Assembly: GCA_010031635.1 (NCBI GenBank) | Contig: RGZI01000010.1 | Coordinates: 1-32,887, forward strand | Reading direction: 5' to 3' | Length of the DNA stretch: 32,887 bases | Source of the DNA: Actinomycetota bacterium | GTDB taxonomy: Bacteria; Actinomycetota; Actinomycetes; Nanopelagicales; Nanopelagicaceae | The notes under the pieces: model-generated | Database searches by the model: none | Told to the model about the DNA's origin: nothing | The model's input: the letters and a program-made list of their open reading frames with translations, nothing else | Part shown: one piece after another, positions 13,383 to 23,295 of the stretch | How positions within the stretch are numbered: position 1 is the stretch's first letter | Layout: each line of letters begins with the position of its first letter | Translations under genes and position numbers: made by a program

Positions 13383-14859
13383 TTTTATTAAAAGTTAAAT
13401 CCTTCGACAAAGTCAAATGTAATACATTTAATTTACTTTCAGTTAGCGCCGCAAGATCTCCCAAAGCCTGAGCTTTTTGTAATTGTGCGAAAGAATAATT
13501 CTCCCCTGGAATACTCAAATCCGGCTCACCTTCATGGGTAAGAATTAGAAATGAACCAGTAGGAACTCCACCTTTATGGAATTGACCAGTTGAATGTAGA
13601 TATCTCGGACCCCATCCAACAGTTATTGGAATGTTGACTAACCTTTTAAATTCAGTGGAGAGTTCATTAATTTGTGATTCAAATGTTCGAGGCAAGAAAG
13701 CAAGTATTCCGAGATAACCAACAGGTTCAATTTTTGAAATGAAATCTTTAAGAAAAGTCGGAACTTCATTTTTAGTAATTGGTGCAACGGAAAATCCTTT
13801 GTCTGCTAAAACCGAATTCGCCCGTTCTTTCGCAAGAGTCACATTTGGTTGATCAAAGGGATTAACTTCAAGAAGGTAACAGAGGAGAGCGGTGGCCCAC
13901 TCCCAAATAAGAAATTGCCCGCCAAGAGAGGTATTTAAGTGAATCTCTTTACTTTGGCTTTTATCTGTTAGGGGAGTGAAATTAACTCTAAGAATTTTTG
14001 AGTTTTCAGGTTGGTGATTTTCAACAACTGGCAAAACACCCTTTCCTTCTTTCCCAGTTGATTCGGCTATCAATTGTTCAATCCATTGACTCAATGGCGA
14101 ATCAGGCAAGGAGATAAACGGGGTACCGCTTTCAAAGATTGCCAACGCAAGTAAAACTGCAGGGTTATTTGGCTTAGCTAATTCAAGAAGAACATCTTGT
14201 GCTTCGTCTAGCAAAATTGATACGTCAATTCCGCAAATAGCCGCGGGAGCGAGACCAAAAGCAGATAACGCACTAAAACGCCCACCGACATCAGAGAACC
14301 CATTTAAAACTGGCACTCCATTATCTTTTGCCCAGATTTCCAGTGACGAGTCGGGGTCAGTTATCACTATCAGATGATCACTAACTACTAAATTTTGCTT
14401 GCCTAATTCACTGTGAAAGAGCGCGCGATGTGAGTTTGTTTCGATTGTGGTTCCAGATTTAGATGCGAGGATAAATAAGGTTGTGCTTAAATCTGAATGG
14501 AGAATCGGAAGCAGATCTGCTGGATCAGTTGAATCGATAATAATCAAAGGAAGTTCTGATTCGAGATTTGAGGCTGCAATAACTTCAGGTGCTAGGGAGG
14601 AACCACCCATACCGCAAAGAACTATTTGATTGATCGAGTTCTTACGACGCAGTGCAGCGATGGCATCAAATTTAGGTAAGAGTTGAGTGGATTTTGTCGG
14701 TAAATCAATCCAGCCCAAGCGATTGAGTGCTTCTGCTTTCGCTTCGTGGCCCCAAAGCAGCACATCTCTATTTTGTAATCTTTGGTTGGCTAAGTTTAAT
14801 TTCTCAAGAAGGCCACTGTTCATTGCAGAATCAATTGGAGAACCCGATATAGATATCAC
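13354..14859 (-). CDS. pgi: Glucose-6-phosphate isomerase
   Basis: FILASKSGTTIETNSHRALF, GGRFSALSAFGLAPAAICG, YLHSTGQFHKGG; GTGA overlap with upstream tal. Confidence 0.93.
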   Translation of the reverse strand: MISISGSPIDSAMNSGLLEKLNLANQRLQNRDVLLWGHEAKAEALNRLGWIDLPTKSTQLLPKFDAIAALRRKNSINQIVLCGMGGSSLAPEVIAASNLESELPLIIIDSTDPADLLPILHSDLSTTLFILASKSGTTIETNSHRALFHSELGKQNLVVSDHLIVITDPDSSLEIWAKDNGVPVLNGFSDVGGRFSALSAFGLAPAAICGIDVSILLDEAQDVLLELAKPNNPAVLLALAIFESGTPFISLPDSPLSQWIEQLIAESTGKEGKGVLPVVENHQPENSKILRVNFTPLTDKSQSKEIHLNTSLGGQFLIWEWATALLCYLLEVNPFDQPNVTLAKERANSVLADKGFSVAPITKNEVPTFLKDFISKIEPVGYLGILAFLPRTFESQINELSTEFKRLVNIPITVGWGPRYLHSTGQFHKGGVPTGSFLILTHEGEPDLSIPGENYSFAQLQKAQALGDLAALTESKLNVLHLTLSKDLTFNKINQSLREVF

Positions 14860-15965
14860 GCGAGAGCTTGTTTAACTGTCTGGAGTAGATGTTGCCAAGA
14901 CTCTTCAAACTTCTTAATCCCATCAACTTCAAGATCAGCAACAACTTTATTGTAATCAATTCCAAGGGCGGCTAGATCTTTCAAAATTTTATGAGCATTT
15001 ATTACCTCACTTGATATTGCATCTTGAATTTTTGGGTTCAGATCACGGACTGCTCGCAAAGTTTGCTCAGGCATCGTATTTACTGTCCACGGAGCCGCTA
15101 GTTCAGTTACATATTTATCCTTTAGATATATTGGATCTTTTACACCAGTAGATGCCCAAAGCAAACGTTGTGGCGATGCGCCTGAATCTGCCAATTTTTT
15201 CCACCGATCACTTTGGATAAAATTTAGAAAAATTTCATATGCTAAATGCGCATTAGCCACTGCGGCTTTTCCTCGCAGCAGAGCTCCGTCATCAGTTTGC
15301 ATTAAATCTAATATTGGATCAATTGCGGTATCAACCCGACTTACAAAAAATGAAGCCACAGATTGGATTTGCGAAATATTTGCGCCAGTTGCGAGTCGTT
15401 TTTCAATTCCAGATGCATAAGCAAGTAAGACTTCCTCATACCTTTGGATTGAAAATATTAAAGTGACATTGACGCTTATTCCTTCAGAGATTAAAAGTTC
15501 TATTGCCGGTAACCCTGCCAAAGTGGCTGGCACTTTAATGAAAAGGTTCTCTCGCCCAACTTCATTCCATAGCTCACGACCTTGGATAATAGTCTCCTGC
15601 GTGTTGTGCGCCAATCTTGGATCTACTTCAATACTAACGCGTCCATCAACGCCTTTAGATCTTTGGTAAGTATCAATAAATAAATCGCAAGCATCACGCA
15701 CATCGGTTGTGGTTACTTTTCTAATGGCTTGATCTACTGAGGCTCCATCTTTTTTTAATGCAGCAAAAGTTTCAGCATAGGTTTGCGAATCTTTTAAAGC
15801 GTTATCAAAAATAGAAGGATTAGTTGTTACTCCTACAACTGAGTAATTTTCAATTAAGTTTTTTAGCGAATTATCATTTTCAGGGTTTGTAAGCCGTGAT
15901 CTAGACAAGTCATCTAGCCAAATGGAAGTTCCAAGAGCAGATAATCTCTGTAACGCATTTGTCAT
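14856..15965 (-). CDS. tal: Transaldolase
   Basis: GTSIWLDDLSRSRL, GVTTNPSIFDNAL, VSIEVDPRLAHNT, LFIKVPAT, LLWASTGVKDP. ATG at 15965 overlaps the tkt stop; GTG at 15968 is an alternative. Confidence 0.95.
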   Translation of the reverse strand: MTNALQRLSALGTSIWLDDLSRSRLTNPENDNSLKNLIENYSVVGVTTNPSIFDNALKDSQTYAETFAALKKDGASVDQAIRKVTTTDVRDACDLFIDTYQRSKGVDGRVSIEVDPRLAHNTQETIIQGRELWNEVGRENLFIKVPATLAGLPAIELLISEGISVNVTLIFSIQRYEEVLLAYASGIEKRLATGANISQIQSVASFFVSRVDTAIDPILDLMQTDDGALLRGKAAVANAHLAYEIFLNFIQSDRWKKLADSGASPQRLLWASTGVKDPIYLKDKYVTELAAPWTVNTMPEQTLRAVRDLNPKIQDAISSEVINAHKILKDLAALGIDYNKVVADLEVDGIKKFEESWQHLLQTVKQALA

Positions 15966-18031
15966 CACAAAATCTCTTCGACGGCGGCAGTTACTCGTTC
16001 AACGGTAAATCCAAATGCGGCAAACAACTCCTTCGCTGATGCCGATGCCCCAAAGTGTTCAAGCGAAATTGATTTACCTGAACTGCCGGTAAATTCAGTC
16101 CAACCCATTGCTATGCCAGCTTCAATACTTACTCGCGCACTTAGATTTTTCGGCAATACACTCTCTTGATAAGCAGAGCTTTGAGCGCGGAACCATTCCC
16201 AGCAAGGCATACTTACAACTCTTACTGGAATTTGTTTCGCTGCTAACGCATCTTGCGCAGATAGCGCCAAGGAGACTTCGGAGCCAGTAGCAATTAATAT
16301 CGCTTTCGGTTTTTCCCCTGATAATGGTTCTCTTAAAATGTAAGCTCCTTTTGTAGCTCCTGCTGCGGAGTTACTTTTACTGCGGTCAAAAACTGGCAAA
16401 TTTTGTCTCGAGAGTAATAAACCAGCAGGTCTGGCATTTTCTATGATCTGACCCCAGCATTGAGCAACTTCATTGGCATCTGCAGGTCTAATTACATCTA
16501 ATCCAGGAATAGCGCGAAGAGCGGCGATATGTTCAACTGGTTGATGAGTTGGGCCATCCTCTCCTAAACCAATTGAATCGTGGCTCCAAATATAGGTAAC
16601 TGGTAATTTCATTAGAGCTGCTAAGCGAACTGAAGGTCGCATGTAATCACTAAAAACTAAAAATGTCCCACCAAAAGGCTTAGTTCCACCATGTAGCGCT
16701 ATCCCATTCATGATTGCGCCCATTGCATGTTCGCGAATTCCAAAATGTATGACTCGTCCATAAGGATCAGCCGAAGATGAAGATAATGGTAGGAAAGATT
16801 TTGCGCCTTCGATCGTAGTGTTATTACTTTCTGCTAAATCAGCAGAGCCACCCCACATTTCAGGCAGAACAGCCGCTAATTTTTGGATTACATCGCCAGA
16901 GGCTTTGCGTGTTGAGATCTCTTTATCACTAGAAAATTCAGGTAGTGAAGAACGCCAATTTTTTGGTAATTCTTTACTTGCCAATCGATCAGATAATTCG
17001 GCAGCTTCCTTATTCTCATTGCGCCAATTCTTGAATTTCTGATCCCATTCATTCCGCAAAGTTGCTGCTCGGTCTAATACTTTTCTTGCATGAGCAAGCA
17101 CCTCTGCTGGCATTGCAAAATCTTCTTTTGGATCTAGCCCAAGGGCAACTTTAGTTGCTGCGACTTCTTCAACACCTAGTGCAGAACCATGCGATTTAGA
17201 ACTGCCTTGCAGTTTTGGTGCGGGCCAAGCGATCACAGTTTTTAATCGAATAAGAGTTGGAGCAATAGTTTGAGATTTGGCTTGATTAATTGCAGCGTTT
17301 AATGAAACTAGATCAACTTCACCGCTTGGTAAAGTTCCAACTTCAATTACATTCCAATGATATGAACGATATCTTGCACTTACATCCTCGGTAAATGAAA
17401 GTTCTATATCTCCTTCAATCGTGATTTTATTGTCGTCATAAATTACAATTAAATTACTGAGTTTTTGTAATCCAGCTATAGAAGAAGCTTCAGCACTGAT
17501 TCCTTCTTGTAGATCTCCATCGGATGCAAGTACATAGATGTGGTGATCAAAAATTGATTGATTGTGGGCGGCCTTCGGATCAAAAAGCCCACGTTCAAAA
17601 CGAGCGGCCATTGCCATTCCAACAGCATTTCCAATTCCTTGACCAAGTGGACCGGTAGTTGTTTCCACTCCGGCTGTATGACCATATTCAGGATGTCCTG
17701 GAGTAGCCGAATCTTTTTTGCGGAACTCTTTTAAATCATCAAGAGTTAATCCATAGCCGGAGTAAAAAAGTTGGGTATACAAAGTTAATGAAGAGTGACC
17801 ACACGAGAGGATGAATCGATCTCGCCCGATCCACTTAGGATCCCGAGGGTCATGCCGTAGATGGTGTTGAAACAAAAGATAAGCAACGGGGGCTAAAGCC
17901 ATCGCAGTTCCTGGGTGACCATTTCCAGCCCGTTGCACCGCATCGGCAGCAAGGGCACGAGCATATGAAATGGCCTGATCATCTAGATCATTCCAACCGA
18001 GAATCTCTGTATTAACTGGACTGGGCGCCAT
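15965..18031 (-). CDS. tkt: Transketolase
   Basis: AGNGHPGTAMALAP, DRFILSCGHSS, TTGPLGQGIGNAVGMA, HDSIGLGEDGPTHQPVEH. Confidence 0.97.
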   Translation of the reverse strand: MAPSPVNTEILGWNDLDDQAISYARALAADAVQRAGNGHPGTAMALAPVAYLLFQHHLRHDPRDPKWIGRDRFILSCGHSSLTLYTQLFYSGYGLTLDDLKEFRKKDSATPGHPEYGHTAGVETTTGPLGQGIGNAVGMAMAARFERGLFDPKAAHNQSIFDHHIYVLASDGDLQEGISAEASSIAGLQKLSNLIVIYDDNKITIEGDIELSFTEDVSARYRSYHWNVIEVGTLPSGEVDLVSLNAAINQAKSQTIAPTLIRLKTVIAWPAPKLQGSSKSHGSALGVEEVAATKVALGLDPKEDFAMPAEVLAHARKVLDRAATLRNEWDQKFKNWRNENKEAAELSDRLASKELPKNWRSSLPEFSSDKEISTRKASGDVIQKLAAVLPEMWGGSADLAESNNTTIEGAKSFLPLSSSSADPYGRVIHFGIREHAMGAIMNGIALHGGTKPFGGTFLVFSDYMRPSVRLAALMKLPVTYIWSHDSIGLGEDGPTHQPVEHIAALRAIPGLDVIRPADANEVAQCWGQIIENARPAGLLLSRQNLPVFDRSKSNSAAGATKGAYILREPLSGEKPKAILIATGSEVSLALSAQDALAAKQIPVRVVSMPCWEWFRAQSSAYQESVLPKNLSARVSIEAGIAMGWTEFTGSSGKSISLEHFGASASAKELFAAFGFTVERVTAAVEEIL

Positions 18032-18077
18032 ATTTGAAGCCTATCTAACCCAAAGAGCAAGGTGGGTTAATTTGGAT

Positions 18078-18986
18078 TTAGGAGAGTTTTGCGTGGCGTT
18101 TAGTACTGGCGCGAACGCTAGTACGGATTAGCAATTTGCAGGCGGTCAGCCAAACCAATGACAACCCAAGTAGGTGCAGTCCGACCAAAATAATCGGGAC
18201 CCCGGTGAAATATTGGAGGTACCCGATACTCCCTTGAATCAGCACCAAAAATATAAAAGTTTTCATCAATTTAAGATGATTGTCTCGAGCTTCAGATGAA
18301 GAAGATATTGGCGCTAGCTTTAGAAGTAAGTACAGCGCAAAGATCGCACCACAAAGAGCAATAACTAAATCAGCATGCAGCCAAGTGACCATGCGAAGAT
18401 CAAAATTGTAACGAGGAGCAGCTTTGTCGCCTGCGTGCGGACCGGACCCCGTAACAACACTCCCAACAATTATCACCAATAAAGTCAGTGCGAAAACAAC
18501 ACGGACTATTAAAACTCCGGCATAAGTCAATTGCGCTGCTTTTGGATAATTCTGGGAACGTTCATTTAGCACTACTGCCCCATAAATTAAGCCGATCGAT
18601 AAGAGTAGATGGCTAGCAACAGCAGCAGGATTTAATTTTGTTAATACGGTAATGCCACCTAAAACAGCTTGACCAAAAATTCCTAAAATTTGCAAAAAAG
18701 CCAGCAGCCGTAAATTTTTGCGGCGACTTTTTAATACCCAGCCAACAGTCGCGATAGCCAATGCCACCAAAACAAAGGTCAGCATTCGATTTATAAATTC
18801 AATCCAAATGTTGATGAGCGGTTCAACTTGATCTTCTGAAGGGGTGTATGAACCTTTTGCGCATTCAGGCCAAGTTGGGCACCCTAAGCCAGATTTTGTG
18901 AGCCGGACCGCTCCGCCGGTGATAATCAAGGCGATCTGCGCCCCCAGGAGTAACGCAGGAAGGCGGGTTAACCTAATTTTGAGCAC
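18078..18986 (-). CDS. ctaA: Heme A synthase, COX15/CtaA family
   Basis: Multi-TM protein with GGAVRLTKSGLGCPTWPEC, EFINRMLTF, VVTGSGPHAGD, LHADLVIA, GLHLLGLSLVW; GTG start. Confidence 0.93.
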   Translation of the reverse strand: MLKIRLTRLPALLLGAQIALIITGGAVRLTKSGLGCPTWPECAKGSYTPSEDQVEPLINIWIEFINRMLTFVLVALAIATVGWVLKSRRKNLRLLAFLQILGIFGQAVLGGITVLTKLNPAAVASHLLLSIGLIYGAVVLNERSQNYPKAAQLTYAGVLIVRVVFALTLLVIIVGSVVTGSGPHAGDKAAPRYNFDLRMVTWLHADLVIALCGAIFALYLLLKLAPISSSSEARDNHLKLMKTFIFLVLIQGSIGYLQYFTGVPIILVGLHLLGLSLVWLTACKLLIRTSVRASTKRHAKLS

Positions 18987-19032
18987 CTTCTAACCCTACT
19001 GCGGTTCAAGTTGCAACGAGCAGTGAATTACG

Positions 19033-19046
19033 CAACACTATCGTTG
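19033..19046. promoter_or_regulatory. Putative SufR operator CAAC-N6-GTTG
   Basis: Exact CAAC ACTATC GTTG; the last G is the first base of the sufR GTG start codon. Matches the SufR site consensus as I recall it. Confidence 0.7.
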
Positions 19047-19690
19047 TGAAAAACGAGGAGATTAGAACCCGCGAAATCATCGCCCGTGCCATCCTCGAAA
19101 ATGGCCCGGCGACCGCTACTGCGCTGGCCACTCGTCTTGGAATTACTCCAGCCGGTATTCGGCGCCATCTAGATTCACTAGAGGCTGAAGGAACGCTAGA
19201 AGCCAGAGAGCCAAAGATCGGAAGTAGCGCAATTGGTCGCGGCCGGCCGGCAAAAGTTTTTGTAATGACAGATTTTGGTCGATCTCAATTTGAACACTCT
19301 TATGATGATTTAGCGATTTCTGCCCTTAGATTTATGGCAACTGCATCTGGCACATCTGGAAGCGTTGCGCCTTTCGCAAAACATCGCGCACAAGAGATGG
19401 AAAGAAAACTTGCGAGTGATGATCAAGTTTCTGTGAATGATTTAGTTACATTTTTGAATGATGAAGGCTATGCGGCTAGTTCTCATCAGATGGGTGCGGG
19501 GATTGAACTTTGCCAACATCATTGTCCGATCGCTCACGTTGCTTCTGAATTTCCCGAAATCTGTGAAGCTGAGACTGAATTATTTTCAAAACTACTTGGC
19601 ACTCATGTTCAGAGATTGGCAACTATTGCTCATGGCGATGGGGTTTGCACGACCTTTGTTCCATTAACTTTAACCAGCACATCCAAGTAA
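19046..19690 (+). CDS. sufR: SufR-family Fe-S responsive transcriptional repressor
   Basis: N-terminal winged HTH (ATALATRLGITPAGIRRHLDSLEAEGTLEARE) and C-terminal Cys set CQHHCPIAHVASEFPEIC...GDGVC; immediately upstream of sufB. Confidence 0.9.
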   Translation: MKNEEIRTREIIARAILENGPATATALATRLGITPAGIRRHLDSLEAEGTLEAREPKIGSSAIGRGRPAKVFVMTDFGRSQFEHSYDDLAISALRFMATASGTSGSVAPFAKHRAQEMERKLASDDQVSVNDLVTFLNDEGYAASSHQMGAGIELCQHHCPIAHVASEFPEICEAETELFSKLLGTHVQRLATIAHGDGVCTTFVPLTLTSTSK

Positions 19691-19714
19691 CTAAGTAACT
19701 AGGAGAGAGAAAAA

Positions 19715-21127
19715 ATGACATCAATCGCGCACCCAGAGCTAGACGGTATCGGAAATTACGAATTTGGATGGTCAGATAAGAGCGATGCGGGAACAAACGC
19801 AAAACGTGGATTGAATGAAGATGTAGTGCGCGATATCTCCGCTAAAAAAAGCGAACCACAGTGGATGCTTGATCTGAGATTAAAGGGATTAAAACTCTTC
19901 GAAAAGAAGCCGATGCCAACTTTTGGATCTGATCTCTCCGGCATATTCTTTGATCAAATTAAATACTTCGTCAGGTCAACAGAAAAGCAGGCAACGACTT
20001 GGGAAGACCTTCCCGATGAAATCAAAAATACATATGACCGTCTTGGAATTCCTGAAGCAGAAAAACAGAGATTAGTTTCTGGAGTTGCTGCGCAATATGA
20101 ATCTGAAGTGGTTTACCACTCAATCCGCGAAGATTTAGAAGCCCAAGGCGTGCTCTTTTTAGATACAGATACAGCACTGCGTGAGCATGAAGATATCTTC
20201 AAAGAGTATTTCGGTAGCGTAATTCCGGTTGGCGATAACAAATTCGCAGCGTTAAATACATCTGTCTGGTCTGGTGGCTCTTTTGTTTACATTCCCAAGG
20301 GAGTTCATGTTGAGATTCCTTTGCAAGCGTACTTCCGAATCAACACTGAAAACATGGGACAGTTTGAACGGACTTTGATCATCGCTGATGAAGGCTCTTA
20401 TGTTCATTATGTAGAAGGCTGTACCGCTCCGATCTACTCTTCCGATTCTCTTCATTCTGCTGTTGTAGAAATTATTGTGAAAAAAGATGCACGTGTGCGT
20501 TACACAACAATTCAGAACTGGTCTAACAACGTTTACAACTTAGTGACCAAGCGCGCTGTTTGTCACGAGGGTGCAACCATGGAATGGATCGATGGAAATA
20601 TTGGATCTAAAGTCACCATGAAATATCCCGCAGTTTTTATGATGGGTGCGCATTCAAAGGGTGAAACACTTTCGATCGCATTCGCTGGAGAAGGACAACA
20701 TCAAGATGCAGGCGCAAAGATGGTCCACGCTGCGCCGTACACATCTTCGACAATTATTTCAAAATCAGTAGCACGTGGTGGAGGACGTACCTCTTACCGT
20801 GGGTTGGTACAAGTGCAAGAAGGTGCACACCATTCCAAGAGCACAGTCAAATGTGATGCACTATTAATTGACACCATTTCAAGATCAGATACCTATCCTT
20901 ATGTGGATGTGCGAGAAGATGATGTGGAGATGGGACATGAAGCAACAGTTTCACGAATTAGTGATGACCAACTCTTCTATCTAATGTCTCGTGGACTTGG
21001 TGAAGATGAAGCTATGGCGATGATCGTCCGTGGATTTATTGAGCCAATTGCCCGTGAATTACCAATGGAGTACGCGCTTGAATTAAATCGCTTAATTGAA
21101 ATGCAAATGGAAGGGGCTGTTGGTTAA
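19715..21127 (+). CDS. sufB: Fe-S cluster assembly protein SufB
   Basis: [62 protein letters not shown]. Confidence 0.97.
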   Translation: MTSIAHPELDGIGNYEFGWSDKSDAGTNAKRGLNEDVVRDISAKKSEPQWMLDLRLKGLKLFEKKPMPTFGSDLSGIFFDQIKYFVRSTEKQATTWEDLPDEIKNTYDRLGIPEAEKQRLVSGVAAQYESEVVYHSIREDLEAQGVLFLDTDTALREHEDIFKEYFGSVIPVGDNKFAALNTSVWSGGSFVYIPKGVHVEIPLQAYFRINTENMGQFERTLIIADEGSYVHYVEGCTAPIYSSDSLHSAVVEIIVKKDARVRYTTIQNWSNNVYNLVTKRAVCHEGATMEWIDGNIGSKVTMKYPAVFMMGAHSKGETLSIAFAGEGQHQDAGAKMVHAAPYTSSTIISKSVARGGGRTSYRGLVQVQEGAHHSKSTVKCDALLIDTISRSDTYPYVDVREDDVEMGHEATVSRISDDQLFYLMSRGLGEDEAMAMIVRGFIEPIARELPMEYALELNRLIEMQMEGAVG

Positions 21128-22209
21128 TGACAGCGCTAGCCTCAAATTATTTAACTCCAGGAGCACGTGATGAGGATTGGCGCTTTACTCCACTTAACCG
21201 TTTAGCAGGTTTGCATGATGGAAGTGCGATTGCTGGAACGCCGATGGTACGAAATATCTCGGAGAACAGTGGGGTTTTGGTTTCAACAATCCCTAACAAT
21301 GTTCCGGCGAAAATTGTTCCAACGGATGTAGTGGCTTTGCGTACTATTGAAAATGCTGCAGATATTTTAAAGATAGAGATTCCAAAGGATCTATCTGTAA
21401 CCGAACCAATCTTTATTGATCGCACCGGCTCTTCCGCTAACGGGGCCACTTACGAACGAATCGTTATCTCAGTTGGAGCCTTTTCGAAAGCCACAGTGAT
21501 TATTCAAAATAGTGGTTCAGCAAATTTGGCTGAAGATATTGAAATGGAATTAGGAGCAAGTAGCGATTTAACTTTTATTTCTCTACAAGAGTGGTCAAAT
21601 GACTCTGTTCACCTGGGACGGCATCAAGCAATCGTGGGTCCAGATTCTCACTTAACTTCAATTGAAGTCTCCCTTGGCGGCTCATTAGTGCGTTTACTTC
21701 CACGCGTAGATTTCGAAGGTAGTGGTGGAGGCGTAGATCTTTATGGACTTTACTTTGCGGGAAGCGAGCAACATCTAGAACATCGAGTGCATGTAGAACA
21801 CTCAACTCCAAATTGTCGTTCTCGAGTTAGTTATAAAGGTGCATTGCTGGGAGAAAATGCGCGAACTGTTTGGTTTGGTGATGTTGCTATTCGTGCAAAA
21901 GCAGAAGGCACAGACACCTATGAAGTTAATCGGAATTTACTACTTTCAGATGGTGCGCGAGCTGACTCTGTTCCGAATTTAGAGATTGAAACTGGTGAGA
22001 TTGTCGGAGCAGGGCACGCCAGCACTACCGGACGTTTTGATGATGAGCAATTGTTTTACTTGATGGCTCGTGGCATTGACGAGACTGAAGCGCGACGTCT
22101 GGTTATTCGTGGATTTTTTGCTGAACTATTACGTAATATAAAAAATGAAGTAATTGAGACCAGGTTGATTGACCATATCGACCGGGAACTTGGGAAAGTC
22201 TCCCCATGA
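21127..22209 (+). CDS. sufD: Fe-S cluster assembly protein SufD
   Basis: EDWRFTPLNRLAGL, GGVDLYGLYFAGSEQHLEHRVHVEHSTPNCRSRVSYKGAL, GHASTTGRFDDEQLFYLMARGI. Confidence 0.95.
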   Translation: MTALASNYLTPGARDEDWRFTPLNRLAGLHDGSAIAGTPMVRNISENSGVLVSTIPNNVPAKIVPTDVVALRTIENAADILKIEIPKDLSVTEPIFIDRTGSSANGATYERIVISVGAFSKATVIIQNSGSANLAEDIEMELGASSDLTFISLQEWSNDSVHLGRHQAIVGPDSHLTSIEVSLGGSLVRLLPRVDFEGSGGGVDLYGLYFAGSEQHLEHRVHVEHSTPNCRSRVSYKGALLGENARTVWFGDVAIRAKAEGTDTYEVNRNLLLSDGARADSVPNLEIETGEIVGAGHASTTGRFDDEQLFYLMARGIDETEARRLVIRGFFAELLRNIKNEVIETRLIDHIDRELGKVSP

Positions 22210-22535
22210 GTGCACTAGAAATTGATTTCAATACCTTAATTGAAGGAAAGCCCATGAAAGTCATGGTCGATACCACTCCTGTCTGTTTAGTGAAGATAAA
22301 AGAAGAAGTTTTCGCTGTGGAAGATACATGTTCTCACTCAGATGCCTCACTTAGCGAAGGTGAGTTAAATGGCTATCGGATTGAATGTTGGCTTCATGGC
22401 GCAGAGTTTGATCTGAGGACAGGAGAGGCTGTTGTTCCTCCAGCAGTTGCTCCACTTAAGCGTTTTATTGTGGAAAGAAATTCTGATCAATTATTAATTC
22501 ATCATCCAAATAGCCAAGTTAAGGAAAATAAATGA
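22206..22535 (+). CDS. Rieske-type ferredoxin (non-heme iron dioxygenase ferredoxin subunit family) in suf operon
   Basis: Rieske motifs CSH...CWLH; ATGA overlaps with sufD and sufC. Confidence 0.93.
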   Translation: MSALEIDFNTLIEGKPMKVMVDTTPVCLVKIKEEVFAVEDTCSHSDASLSEGELNGYRIECWLHGAEFDLRTGEAVVPPAVAPLKRFIVERNSDQLLIHHPNSQVKENK

Positions 22536-23284
22536 CAGCCCTAGTTATTAAGAATTTACAAGTTTCAGTAAACGCAGATGGTGGAATGCGGGAAATTTTG
22601 CGTGGCGTTGACTTGACTATAAAGAGCGGTGAAACGCATGCGATCATGGGTCCCAACGGCTCTGGAAAATCCACACTTGCATACTCAATCGCCGGACACC
22701 CTAAATACACGATTACCGGTGGCGAAGTAACCCTTGATGGGGCAAATGTTTTAGAGATGACCGTTGATGAACGAGCCCGAGCTGGCCTCTTCTTAGCTAT
22801 GCAATATCCAGTAGAAGTCCCAGGAGTTTCTGTGTCTAATTTTCTGAGAACTGCTGCAACTGCTATTCGTGGCGAAGCCCCAAAAGTGCGCACCTGGATT
22901 GGTGAAGTTAAGGATGCCATGACCCAACTTGGGATGGATCCAGCCTTTTCCGAACGTAGCGTCAATGAAGGTTTCTCTGGAGGAGAGAAGAAGCGTCATG
23001 AAATTTTGCAACTTGAATTACTAAAACCAAAAATAGCAATCTTGGATGAAACTGATTCAGGTTTAGATGTCGATGCATTGCGGATCGTTTCAGAAGGCGT
23101 AAACCGGATTCGTGAGAAAAATGAGATGGGTGTAATGCTTATTACTCACTACACCAGAATCTTAAAATACATCAAACCTGATTTTGTGCATGTATTTGCA
23201 GGCGGAAAAATCGTCGAACAAGGTGGCGCTGATCTTGCTGATCGGCTTGAAGCAAATGGTTACGCCGAATATACGACTGCGTAA
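22532..23284 (+). CDS. sufC: Fe-S cluster assembly ATPase SufC
   Basis: Walker A GPNGSGKST, NEGFSGGEKKRHEILQLELLKPKIAILDETDSGLDVDAL. Confidence 0.97.
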   Translation: MTALVIKNLQVSVNADGGMREILRGVDLTIKSGETHAIMGPNGSGKSTLAYSIAGHPKYTITGGEVTLDGANVLEMTVDERARAGLFLAMQYPVEVPGVSVSNFLRTAATAIRGEAPKVRTWIGEVKDAMTQLGMDPAFSERSVNEGFSGGEKKRHEILQLELLKPKIAILDETDSGLDVDALRIVSEGVNRIREKNEMGVMLITHYTRILKYIKPDFVHVFAGGKIVEQGGADLADRLEANGYAEYTTA

Positions 23285-23295
23285 AGGTTAATTAA

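Noticed and set aside
19715-21127. Looked for an intein in SufB, common in some actinobacteria
   Set aside because: 470-aa SufB is continuous with no splicing-domain insertion.
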